Position numbers and translations under genes: made by a program. A stretch of DNA of 64,000 nucleotides from assembly GCF_000247815.1 (NCBI RefSeq), contig NW_004775928.1, forward strand, positions 475,965-539,964. The letters run 5' to 3'. Positions 37,134 through 50,080 of this stretch are shown piece after piece. The stretch comes from Ficedula albicollis. Its lineage: Eukaryota; Chordata; Aves; Passeriformes; Muscicapidae. Within the stretch, counting starts at the first letter, position 1; the number at the start of each line of letters is the position of its first letter. A model generated the notes under the pieces. The model did not search any database. It had not been told where the DNA came from and saw only the letters and a program-made list of their open reading frames with translations.

Positions 37134-40100
37134 TTTATATATGCACTGATGGATATTTCTGTGCAACATGAGAAGGGTGGGGGCTTGGAGTATTGCTGAA
37201 TCATCTGAAGCACCAAAAATTAATTATAACGTTGAAATTATATTTACATAATGCTGAGGCCATTCTGAGAAAAAAACAATATTTATAAATGGTTGATCAT
37301 ACAACCATGTAACAACAAAATAGTAAGAATATACATAATCCACATTCCTACTGCTATAGAATTATCTTTTTCCTTTGGTAGATGTGGCTGACTAGTCCCT
37401 CTTTTCCCAAATCTAATAAGTATTACATTCAGCTAGCATGTCTGAAGACTAAAGCAAGTAATGAAAACATATATTTGAGATGACTTTTTAGAACTAAATT
37501 ACGTGTCTCCATCTTACCCACCATATACAAGTACTTACAATTTATATTGTGATTAATTATCTCTGAATTACATGATTCTGTAGTTCTGTGATACATTGAT
37601 CTCTTATTGTAAATGGTTATTGAATTTATAATCTGGTGCATTCTTATGTAATGGGCCATAGGTATCTGAGATGACAGCTTTCTTTAGCTAGGACTACCAG
37701 TATTTGTTGTTTTACTGAATTTCATACCAGTTTCATAATCAGGAGAATGAAGTAGATGGAGAGACACTAATATTTTTACTGGATGGAAAAGAAGCCTTAA
37801 GAATTATGGAGACAAAAAGAACAGTCAGCCATCTAATGCATTCATTCACACTTACTGATATTTGTTGTTAAATTCTATAAAGAATATTAGGTGTCAGTTT
37901 GCTGGAGGCACCAGATCTGCCTGAGTATTTTTAAATTCTGACAATCAGATTTTAGGTGGTTTTTTTTTCAGTGACTAAAATGTTAATGATTTTGTACCTG
38001 AGGTTAATGAGTAGGATGAACAAGAATTTTGTACATAATACACAGTTATTTTTAAAAATTCACAACTATCCTTCATTTACACACACAATTATTTAATCTG
38101 CCAAAAAATAATGGCAGCCATGAAACCATAGTCAAGTACATAATGATATAGAAAAACAGCAAAATAGTAACCTTTATCCTCCTACAAGCAATGCAGCTGT
38201 GATATCCATTGTGAGTAGACATTTAATACTGCAAATGGATATTTCTGGCCTGGCAGATATTTTTGATTGCTCACCTTTCTAGTCTTCACCACTTAACTAA
38301 CATCTTGGATAGCCAGAAGATCAAAGATCTTTCACTAAAGGTTAACACCTGAAATCCAGTTTTGACAAGGTGCTGTGATGCCTTGTTCTGTCTGATCCCT
38401 CTTTCCCGTCTCTCATCCCAGGAGACATCTCAGCTGTGCAAGCCATTGCAGGGTACTGGAGCTAGAGAAGTTTCTGCAGGTCCCAGTAGATTATCTGTTA
38501 GTGTCTGTCTAGTTACAGTTATCTGTCTCATGCTATTCTGTCTTGCATTCCCTCAGGTTTTTGTGCCCTAGGAGGACTTTATTAGCATTTCTATTTGCAT
38601 TCAGGTGTGAAGAGCAGTTGGTCTGCTTTTTGCAGTTTAACTTTCAGTAATGGAGTACACATGCAGGAAAACTTAAGACCTATTTAAATTGTAGTGAAAG
38701 AAAATAATATTACGTATGACTTAAATATTTTAAAATTTCTCTTACTAGTTTTCTTTTTTTTTTTTCCCTTTCTTTTTTAAGATAAGCAGAAATGGTTCTT
38801 TGTGTAAGGCAAAAGCAAATTTCATTTAGTAAATGGAGCCTTAGAATTTTTTTTGAAATAACAAGGTTCTTGTACTTATCTTCCTGGTGAGGTTCGTTAT
38901 CTTTCCTACAAAAGACTGAAAGAGAGCTATTCACATTAGATAAGAAGGCATGATAGCTTAAGCCAAAAACCTTTTTGCAAAAAGAACTATGAATAACATG
39001 TCAGTATTACCTACAGGTGATTCAGTAATTTCTTATAATCTCACTAACAGATATAGGAACCAATGCTGGTTTTAGTGCCTTCTGAATCTAGATTTGTCTT
39101 CTGATGTGTGATATAACATCTTAGAGGTGAAAAAAAGTCATTGTTTTGGGATTCGGTGGCCAGTGGACCTAGGAAAACAGAAAGAGTATCTGCTAGAGCA
39201 GACTCTCAAATCCTTCAGCAGAGAGCTTTTAACAGGCCTTTACTGCTCATTCAGCATTGAATAATCTTGTTTTTCCACTCACTTGGATTTTTATCACTCC
39301 ATATAGTAGTAGAGTTTGCAGAAAGATAATATATGGTGAAACAATGCCTTGTGATACCACACTAGCTGTAGAGAAGGAGAAAATAGTGAAGGTGAGATAC
39401 TGCATGCTTTTTCTTTTCTCTATAAACTTGGTTATTTAGCAGATGCACGCCCTATCTAGCAAACATGAATCAGACATACTTGGCCTGAGGAGTGGTGAGG
39501 ATGGTCACATAATAAATGTGCTTGTGTCTCTGTATCTTATTTTTTGCATGTTGTCCAACTGAGCAGTGAACTGATTGTGGGAACATGCTTAGTACCTCTG
39601 TGATTTAAGGCAGATGGAAGAGTCATCACTTTAGCATTTTTCAGGATGGCTTGTTAATTTCCTCTGGCAATCAGTCTAGTGGACAGGCATTTATGTCACT
39701 TAAGAGATTTTAAGGAAGTCTACCAACATGGTGATAATCAGCAGGAGCGTGCTGTCACTCAGATCTGTGCTATGAAAATTGCCTTCCCTTGGGAAAGTCT
39801 GTTCTAAAGAGCCACATCAGAAGCCTGTTGATAGAAAGAGCACTGAACTTTCTTATGGTACAAATGGTTGATAGTTATTTAATCTCAGTTATACTGTGCC
39901 AGATCAGCTAGGAGAGAATTTGGACTGAGAGAAAGATTATGTTTTATGCAAGGGGACTTTTTGCTATGACACATTGCAGGAGTTGCTATAGAAGGGTGAA
40001 GAGGACTCTTCTTTCTCACTTTCACTGTGATTAACATCCTACATTTTATAGGACCAGATTTGCGTAGTACAGAGGTGAAATATGTTATTGCACTTTTTTT

Positions 40101-41994
40101 TTTTGGATTATCGTTGCCAGAAAGTGAGATGACTCACAAACTGAGACTATTTTTTGCTAGAAGAGTCAGCTGAATATGTGAAGCTGCTCCTTCTAATCCC
40201 TTTTCAGAAATTTGATAGATAGACAGTAATGTGCTGGCAGGAATCCTTGGTAATTCATATAAAAGAATAAAACTCTCTACTATATTTGGAAGTGTTAGGA
40301 CTTGCAATGTTTTATAATAATGCTTTACAGTATTTAGAGTGGCTGCCTACATACAGTATATACTGTATAAATTATTTCCAATATCAAAACTGGAATTCTT
40401 GGCAAAGTCTGAAATATAAAAGTTCATATATTTTTAAAGCAAGAAGGAGCTGTTAAATCATATATTTTAATAGGCACCAAATGGGACACTGGTGTTTTCA
40501 ACTTTTTCTATAGTTTATTTTGTACTTAAATATTCTAGCGGTTTAAAAGGGCAGGAAGATAAATTATCATGAGTTGATGTTTTTCATAAAAGCAGCAGAG
40601 CAATCTTTTGCTTGAAGGGATACTGCTAACATTTAAGCCTGTCTGTAGCTGTAAAGGGATGTGAATTTATGTTGACTGTAAATAAATGTAAGCAGAAAAA
40701 TGACCTACTGAGACAGCTTTATATTATTCAGTAAATTATTGTACATGTAAGTTGTCTCATATAGCAGCTGAAACAGGTGCAATACCAAATCACATCCTTA
40801 AGAAATCTCTAAATATATTAATATTTAAATTACTAAAGATCTACTGTTGTTTTTATTACTTTACTATGGGAACACATTTATGTTGGTTACACTTGTTTAA
40901 TTGTCATGCAAATGGAGACATGTGTCAGAATAGAAGTTAGATATAATGCACAATGGTGTACAGAGGTCACTGTGGAATTTTTTGCTTCTCTATAAAAAAA
41001 CACTTTCTGTATCCCATGTGTCGTGATGATGCTTGCTGCAGAAAGTATCTGCTGCAAGAACTAATAAAAATTTCTGTTTTCCCTAATTTAAAATTAATCT
41101 AGTTTCAGTGTCATTATTATGTGCTAAGTTACAAGTTAATACCAGCTCTCAATGCCCTACACTCTTTCCTGTTTTAAAATCAAAGCTACTGAAGTGAGAT
41201 CAGACTGTGCTTTCTGCGAACATATGTTGCTTTTGTTGGTCCTGCTATATTTAGTAGAAAACTAAAACCCTCACTTCAATTCTGGCAGTTGGTTGATTCT
41301 GATCTTATATTGGAGTGTCTGGTAATTTCACTAGTGTTAACATGCTTACCATGTAGTGGGCGGATAAGAATCCATCCCTGTCTGTTGTTATATTGCTCTT
41401 GAGAAGACAAGGTGCCTAATAAATGCCTACAACAAATCTTTGTTCTCAGAAGTGTTATAGTGCTCTAAATTGACAACCTATGCAATGCAGGGTATGCTCT
41501 GGAATTTATGAATGGCAATGTAAGTTAGGATATAAGAGACTCTGGTCCTTTTCCAGCTATATTGATGGTGGAGCAAAATATAGATCTTTTTCCTCCACAC
41601 CATAAACTGCAAAAACAGCTGCATAATATACACAGTCAAATGCCAAGGATCTAATAAGATTTTGCTTTCCAGAAATATAAATAATTTAATCAGATTAATG
41701 ACATTGTTCTACCTGAGGGATTCTATAATTAGTAGATTATTGAAGCAGCACACAAGTTATCTACCATTGGCACCTGGAGGAATTCCTGGTGTCTTAAAAA
41801 GTGGAATCAAATTATATGAATATTCCTGTCATGCAATCTGTAAAGATAATAAGCCTCTGGCATTTTGTAAGCTATATAAATCCATGGATTTCACATTAAA
41901 TATTTAAAGCACAGGAGGTGTTATTTGTTAGAATACTGATAAAAATAGTTCAGCCATTACAGCTGCCTTTTCCATTTGGTAAATCCCTCTTTGT
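37134..41994. other. AT-rich unique DNA, no gene recognised
   Basis: I saw no transposon, RNA gene or credible exon. A pyrimidine-rich run lies at 38751-38780. Short ORFs only. Confidence 0.55.
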
Positions 41995-42110
41995 TTGATT
42001 TGCTTTCAAGCCTTTTTAATGTGTTGGGGGATTTTTTGTTGTTTGGGGTTTTTTGTTTTGTTGGGGGTGCAGTTCATTTTTGTTTTGTTTTTTTTGGGGG
42101 GGTGGTTTGT

Positions 42111-42192
<82 letters not shown>

Positions 42193-42236
42193 TTTTTTTT
42201 TTTGTTTTTTTTGGGTTTTTTTTTTGTTTAATGATG
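41995..42236. repeat. G/T-rich low-complexity tract with an 81-base C homopolymer
   Basis: T- and G-rich sequence surrounds an unbroken run of C from 42112 to 42192. It is followed by T10, then more T/G runs. All three + frames read it as polyproline; those ORFs are artefacts of composition. A homopolymer this long is rare and hard to sequence, so its true length is uncertain. Confidence 0.95.
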
Positions 42237-42286
42237 ATTGTTGTTGTTTGGGTCTTTTTTTATTGTTACATTTTTCCAGTTCCTCT

Positions 42287-43415
42287 GCAGGTGTGTTTTG
42301 GACTTTGTATGATAAACATGCAAAATATTTTTACAGACATTTTACCCTTTTGATACAGAGTGCTTATTCAAACCAGGGGTATAAACAGATGCAAAGCAGG
42401 AAGATCTTTTTTGAACACCAAAGAAATATTGCTTGAACTACATTGAAAAGGGTGTCTTTCTTCAGAATATAATTACAAAGCAGGAGCTTATTCTTTGATG
42501 TATGTTCCATTCTAAGAGTTTGTTTGGGATACTACTGAAGATGGAACTCATCAAGGTCAAATATACATTTACATATCCTAATGAGGTTGTTGAATAATTC
42601 TTGAATAATAGAGGCCAAAGGGAAGATGGCTGGTGTCTTAAGAGACTGCAAAATCCTTTAACAGAGGATTTTAAAGATGATAAAAATACGATGACTATTT
42701 CTCTGAAAGTGACCTCTTAATCTTCAGAATATAATTACAAAGCAGGAGCTTATTCTTTGATGTATGTTCCATTCTAAGAGTTTGTTTGGGATACTACTGA
42801 AGATGGAACTCATCAAGGTCAAATATACATTTACATATCCTAATGAGGTTGTTGAATAATTCTTGAATAATAGAGGCCAAAGGGAAGATGGCTGGTGTCT
42901 TAAGAGACTGCAAAATCCTTTAACAGAGGATTTTAAAGATGATAAAAATACAATGACTCTTTGTCTGAAAGTGACCTCTTAGCAGGTGTGTTTTGGACTT
43001 TGTATGATAAACATGCAAAATATTTTTACAGACATTTTACCCTTTTTATACAGAGTGCTTATTCAAACCAGGGGTATAAACAGATGCAAAGCAGGAAGAT
43101 CTTTTTTGAACACCAAAGAAATATTGCTTGAACTACATTGAAAAGGGTGTCTTTCTTCAGAATATAATTACAAAGCAGGAGCTTATTCTTTGATGTATGT
43201 TCCATTCTAAGAGTTTGTTTGGGATACTACTGAAGATGGAACTCATCAAGGTCAAATATACATTTACATATCCTAATGAGGTTGTTGAATAATTCTTGAA
43301 TAATAGAGGCCAAAGGGAAGATGGCTGGTGTCTTAAGAGACTGCAAAATCCTTTAACAGAGGATTTTAAAGATGATAAAAATACGATGACTATTTCTCTG
43401 AAAGTGACCTCTTAA
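42287..43415 (+). repeat. Compound tandem duplication, order A-B-B-A-B
   Basis: Block A (about 173 bp, starting gcaggtgtgttttggac) occurs at 42287 and 42982. Block B (about 262 bp, starting tcttcagaatataattac) occurs at 42459, 42721 and 43154. A and the first and third B keep an exact 695-bp offset. The middle B differs (aatacaatgactctttgtct against aatacgatgactatttctct). The last A differs from the first by at least one base (cttttga/ctttttat). The unit is not a transposon I recognise. Confidence 0.92.
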
Positions 43416-45944
43416 CAGTTTCAGTCATCTGGCAATTTAAAGTGAAAAAGTTTGTTGGTAAAAGTCTCTCTGTTTTTAATGGATTGCTATGTCAGGCTGG
43501 AGCTGCAGTCAGGATAACTGATGACCTTTGAAGTCCTTAGAACAAATTATGATTTGTGTGCAAGAGATGATAATGCAGTTAAAAAGATTTATGTAATAGT
43601 TCTTCAAAGAGCTTGAGGAATTAACACAGGGTCATAAATTAGTAGGATTTACAAGTAAGAATTACTTTACTGGGAGAGCCCTTTTCATCCCATATGGTTT
43701 TGCCTCCAGGCACTTGCTGATGTTTAAATGAAGAGATACCTGATGAAGCCTCCAGGCAGCTGTGAAATTACAGGGGCACCTGTGTTGTTAATAATCCATC
43801 CAGCTTTAATAGCAGCCAGGTACTTCCCCTGTAGAGCAGTGAGCTTTTACTTGTAGGACAAGTGTCATAACCTTGTCACAAAGTATTTTTAGACCTCAGG
43901 CTAAATGACAAGCTAAAAGCTACTTTTACCCTTTTTCGCTTTATGGGTGGCCTAAGTAAATCCTTTCTAGCTGTTCTAAAGTGTATTATCACTCCACAGG
44001 ACTTGTTCCTATCAACACCTAGATATTTCTTTAGTCTGAAAAAAAATCCCATATAAAGTTTTAACAGTGCTCAGTATTCAGGAGATGCTTGACACCTGTG
44101 CAACAAATGCTTGATAATTTTTTATATTACCACTACTGATAGTACATATTTTTCAGTATTTAACTATAAAGACACAGACTTTCAAAGACAGGAAAGAAAG
44201 GGGCTTCAATAATGGCATCTGAACAGCATTGCTTCTTTGGTGAGAAGAATTACACCCATCTCCTCAGCACAGTCTCACAAAAAAGAGAAATTAAAGAAGG
44301 GATGTGTCTTGTCCTTCTGCCCCTCATCCCCCACGTTTTAGCTGGAAACATCTCTGCCATAATTTCACTGCTTCTTTCACTACGGAGACTTGCCCTGATT
44401 TTCTTATGAGCAGAGCGCACGAAAGCCTAAAACTTTAAATGTTCTGATGTCTGAGAATTATGGTTTGGGTTTTCTTAGCAAACAAGAGAAAGGGACATTA
44501 TTTGAGAGATTTGAATTGATATGCCCTATCAATTGTATTTTCTAGCAGACTTCAAAACATTTTTTTTCTTATCCTACCTATTTAAGAATAATCTTGGGCA
44601 CAACCCTACCTATCACACTCTTGCCTGAAGAGCTACTATCAAAACTACTATAATCTCTGAACCAAGCTTAATTCACCTTTTCATGCATTTACAGACAATT
44701 TGTAAAGAAAATTGAGTGAAAAATATCACCTTTTGCTTTCAAAAACAATAATTTACTTCACCTCGGTCAGCAGAATATTTAAAGCAAATGTGGAATAGTT
44801 GAAGACCATGACTCCTGATGATTTTGGATGCTAATAACCTACAACTTCTTTCTCACTACAAAGCCTGAAATTTTGCATTTCTAGAAAAATAAAATTTGAA
44901 TGTTAATTAAAAGGAATATATATACCTCACTAAAACTTATTTCAGACCTGATACAGAGAGGATGAAGTTTGGAGAAATGCTAGGTAGTTAAACAGGACAA
45001 ATAAGACACCACTATTTTATCAATGCTTCTCATTGTAATTTAATAAGCTTTGGAAGCATCAGTGCAATGGGCTCTGGTTGTCTGTCTTAGTTCATTCCTC
45101 CACCACTTGGGCTTATTTTCTCACTGGTTAGATAAGCCACTCTTGTTACATGTACAGCTTGCATCCAATTGTGGTTTTCTTTTCCTCCAGTTAGCCAAAG
45201 ATTGCGATAAGGTATTTCACGGTGTTCTACTCTGATTTCTGAAACTTCTAATTCTCATTTAAGACTTTTCAGACTTTATAGGAGAAAGTGAAATAACTAT
45301 GATGCTGCAGCTATTTGTCTGTGTCTGCACACAGATATGTATTTACACATTGTCTTTTTTCCTAAATTTTGACTGAACAACTATGAAAGTCTGATAATTG
45401 AAAAAGGGACCAGATTGCCATCTGACTTTATTGGAATATTGGTTTTTGTAGTGACAAGTTTCTTGATAAAACTATCCTCAAAAGTTCTTGTGCACCTGTA
45501 ACTTTCTGTGCTCCAATCTTCAGTCATCTGGCATCCCATTTCCTGTCAGTACTGGATGCTCTCACTTATCCTGCCGCAGATATAAGGATACAGCACCACA
45601 TGCATCTGATATGTGTAATGAGCTATGTTATCAAGCTGATTCAGGGCTGTGGGGGTGTCCTGGGCTGAGTAAACTGTGATGCCACTTTCTGACATTAGCT
45701 CTGCACTTAGCTGTGATGCAATAGTTTGCAATTTGTTTGACTGCTGGCTTTGGCCTGAGCTCAGTGCAAGCAGGAGTCTGTTAGAAATTGTTGGGTGAGA
45801 GATGGCTGATGCTTTTCAGCAGCACAGTCACATGTGTGGCCATTCCATGTAGTTAGTTGCTGGGCATTGAAGTGGTGTCTGTATTTTCTCTTCAGCTGTT
45901 GAACTGTTGAAGCCTGTTGTTGATCCAAGTCCCTGGCATATATT

Positions 45945-46100
45945 CCTGACCTTTGACTTCTATCTTGGCTCTGGCTCACAACCCTTGGATCATATCCTGG
46001 CTCTGGGTCCTGCCTCTTGGCAGCTTGCTTGGTTCCTGTCTTTGGCTTTAGCCTTGGCTTGTATTCTGGCCCTGGTTCCAGACCCTTGGCTGTTAGGTGA
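45945..46100. repeat. Degenerate pyrimidine-rich short repeat
   Basis: Recurring phrases such as cttggctctggctc, cctggctctgggtcct, tctttggctttagc and ctggccctggttcc appear at roughly 30-base spacing. This suggests a decayed minisatellite. Not a known family to me. Confidence 0.4.
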
Positions 46101-49100
46101 GTTCCAGAATTTCAGTGTTTATCCTTGTTCCAGGCTTCGGTCTGAGTTGGCTGTACCCTTTCTCCTGCAGTGAATGGTCTGCAAACATTTAATAACACTG
46201 GGATTGTGTACAAGGGAAGAAAATGTAATTGTTGAGGAAACTTGTCTCTGGATGTCCATGCTGCATTGTCTGTCCCTGATATTCACCAGAATGAGGTCGT
46301 ACAAGGAAAGAAATGCTCTTCTTAGTTAAGCTGAAACTCGACAAATATTTTTCCCTTGTTTTTTGGAGCGTGTCAACATGCCCAGTATAAATGCTGGTTT
46401 ACGTATATAGGAAAGCTTTGTGTATGTGGGAAAGGTGAAAATGAATACTTTTGGTGTCCTGGAGTATATACTTGGACTGTAAGCATTTTCTACAACAGAG
46501 ATATTCTAAAAAGGAAAAACCAACCAAAAAAGTGCCCAAATACTTTAAAAAATGCCAAAAAACAGAGAGGAAAAATAAGTGATCCAGAAGACAGTAATAG
46601 AAACAGTGAAGGGAAGAAGATTTCGATAGAGAGGACAACTTCTGTATCTCAACAATTTTTTATTTTTTTTTTTTTTATTAGTGTGATGTGATATTTGACC
46701 TTAGAAGACTAGATCACGCGGATCTGGATCTTGATCTGACTTGTATCCAAAGGAAAGATAAGCTATGGCAGAATGCTGGTCTTCGAGGAATAGACTTGCA
46801 TTCTAATGTGTTGCCAGCCAGGAGCCAAGGACACTCAATAGCAAAAACCACATGTTTAAGGAAAACCGACAATATTGACAAAAATCTACCTACTGGAGTT
46901 TTTTCAGTGCCTGTCTGCAGAGTAAGGTCTGATTTTGGTTTCTTTTTGTAAATCAGCATGACTTCACATTCTGAGAGCACCTAAATCAGGAATAGCCTCA
47001 TCAGTCAAACTGTCGGGTCCCACTCTAGATCTCATTTTCACACGTTCAAAACGCAGCATAACTGATAATTATGTTGGCGTTCTTTGTCAAAAGACCAAAA
47101 CAAACGATCAAAATTAAAACACTGCAACCCCAACCAAAATGCATAGGCTTTTGACAAGGTTGTGGAAGGAACAGTAGTAGAAAGAAGGAGAGGAAAGGAA
47201 GAATTTGGTGAGTGGGAGATGTGAGAGAGGCTGTAACTTCCTGAGAGTGTACTAAGCTTGGCAAATCTTTCAGGAGGGCAGCAGACAAAGGGCATGGGAG
47301 ATGGAAGATAGCACAGGAATGATCTGGAGGGTTAGAACAACAGGAGACTCCAGGCTTGCGTGTAAACATTAGAAAGAAGACAGTTTTCTCACAGGAAGAA
47401 ATTAGTGCATGGATTTAATTACAGTTCAGGAAGGCACTGAGAGTTTGAGTTGTGTTAGATAGAAAAATTGGTGAAAAAGGTGGCTGATTTGTAGGATAGA
47501 TGTTACTTCTTCCCATGCCAAAAATTAATCCCATTAAGCTCAAACCCCTCTAGAATACATTTCTTTTCCTTGTCTTTAACTGAGGCCAAGCCAGAGCCTG
47601 TTTTTTAACAGGACTTACTATTAAGCACTTAAATCTAGACTGACTATGTTTATTTTCTCTGTCATTCCTATCATACTTATTGACCACATCAAGCTGCAAG
47701 CAAGCTGCTTTCAAGTCTGATTCTTGTAACAAAACTTCCTCCTAATATAAGCATTTTCCAACCTAATTTTTACTATACATATTCTTTTTGCTCAATTCTA
47801 GCATCCTGTCTCTGTAGATTTCCCTATAATTCTCCAACCAACATGATTTGTTGTCTTATGATGAATGTCTTGTTGGTTTAAGTCTTCTTTATTGGATTTT
47901 TTAAAGAGTGATATCCTTGTATCCGTCTACTAAGCAGAACACTGGTAAATACCTGAATATATGTTATGGCAAAAGCAAGCAAGAGCAAGTGCACTGTTGA
48001 ATGTCTTTTTGGATAGAGGTACTCAAGCATCTCTCTCTGAGTGGAGATCTCAGACTTGCAACTCAGGGTGTTAGAACTCAGATGATGAGCTGTATGCAGT
48101 TCTTACTTGTCGAATAAAGTACATTCCTGCTTAATTCAAAGTCACATTCCAGATTACCCAACAGTTGTGCCCTTATGTAACCTCCTATAAATGTCCAACA
48201 CAGCAAGTCATCTTGCACTCATTTTGTGGTGTGTAATGTATTGTCTTCTTCATAGCTGCAGACCCAGCCTGTCTGTCTAAGCTTCAGCCACTCTCTCAGT
48301 GGTTGTAGCCAACTCTCTTTTAGAGGAAGACACAGGGGAAAAAAATAGCAGTCATGGTGGGCCTTATTTCAGTCTTGTCACTCTTGTTGGGAATTATGTA
48401 ATTGCCTAGACATAAGGCCTGAACTGGAAATCAAGCTGCACCAACCTATTAGGACTTCATACAGCAGCCTTCTGGCTGGTTTCATGCTGAGCTGCTTTTA
48501 TTTTTATTTATTTTTATTTTTATGTTGCTTATGTTGATGATTTAGGATATAGCAGTGAAAGAATTAAAAGACTAAATCCCTTTGAATCGTTGGTTGCATT
48601 TGGAGAAACCAATTCTGTGGCTTTACAACTGGATCTGACTTTTAGCTTCTTTCAGGCCATTTGCCAGCTCCGTTAGGTCCAAATAATGTTTCTTGGGATG
48701 CTCATAAATCTTACTTAAATCACTTCTACACCCTTGTTTCTGCTTTCCTCTCTCCATCCTGTCCCATGGATACAATGTATTTCATCAAGTCTCTATCAAA
48801 TCTTATCAGTCTCTGCTCCTAAGTCCTTGCCTACTGTTTTCCCTCTTGCTTTCACACACATGGTCATTTTCTCACCAAAATCCTGGCATTTCCCAGTAAA
48901 TTAAAGAGCCATAGGACATTGTGTTCTTGTAAGTAGGGCAATGCTTCAGGGGCCAGTGTCACAGAATGGTGTCTGAAGTTCAAGCCCCCTACTGAAAGCA
49001 GTAGAGTCCTTTAGATCAGTTTGTTGTCTGTGCCTGACAAGTACCAGGTACTATGAGCCACTAAATTTACCATTTGTCTTCAACAGTTTCATGTTTCTAA

Positions 49101-49329
49101 GATTAAAACCTTACAGTACTGGGCTTGCATTTGGCTTAGTAGCATTATTATACCAAATTGTGCTGACTGTTATCAATGCTACTTATCCTCAAAAATCACC
49201 TTGGCTAAATTGTTACACTTAGCAGTTTCAGTTAGCTTAGCAGAATTTTTTTATATTCCTGTTATGTCTCATAACATTGTGTTTTCTGCTCTTTCTGGTT
49301 TTGTTCACTTGTTTTAGCAAGGAACCTCA

Positions 49330-50080
49330 AAAAGCTAATTGTTTTACAAGAAAAGCTATGCATTTAAAAATAGCTATTGCTTTGGTATTGCTACAAATTA
49401 TGTTATCCTACCAACATTTGCAGTCCACACAACAGTAAAGTGCATGCTTGGGCAGAGTCTGTGGTCAACCATTAGACTGTTATTTTTTCATAAAATAGTT
49501 TTTCCTGAGAGTGTAAAATCCTGTGAGTCTTTGGTTTTAAACAATTTACTCGAAGAAATGCAACCAGCATATCATTTAGTTATGTATATATTAGCACCAG
49601 CTGCCTTTGTAATTCGAACTGCCTGGATTAATCAAGCAGCTACCTGATTAAAAATTGGACTACAAATGAGCGAGTAAATACTTAGCTGTTTTGAACAAGT
49701 CAGAGTTTGGGGGGTTTGTGTCAGCACTCTTGCTGGTTTTTTGGCAGCTGTATTAACGAGCAGCTTTTCTTTCGTTGTTCAAATAAAAGCAAAACAGCCT
49801 TTGAATTTTGTGCTCAGAAATTCCACTCATCTGCCTAATGTTCTTTTTTTAATTAGAAGGATACACATATGACTTAATTAATCAAGCCTGTCTTAGGGAA
49901 TTATGCATTTATTAATGGTTTCTGCACTCAAACACATTATTAAGGGATTTGTGCTAAGTACCTGACATAAAACAGCCTAATTTTGCTTGCTTTGCCTAAT
50001 GTATTGAGAAACGGCTTGTTGATCAGATTTCAAAACATTCATGCTAAGAACTAATGTCCTATTTAGAATGTTTAAAAATG
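49330..50080. promoter_or_regulatory. Candidate conserved non-coding enhancer block
   Basis: Dense homeodomain-type cores (TTAATTAATCAAG near 49877, GGATTAATCAAG near 49625, TTATTAATGG near 49910, an octamer-like ATTATGCAT near 49901, CTGATTAAAAATTG near 49646) in repeat-free sequence. This resembles the AT-rich developmental enhancers found in deserts next to regulatory genes. No conservation data are available here, so this is a guess from composition and motif density. Confidence 0.3.

Noticed and set aside
41976..42436. Polyproline ORFs in three frames
   Set aside because: They are the translation of the 81-base C homopolymer in each frame; compositional artefact.
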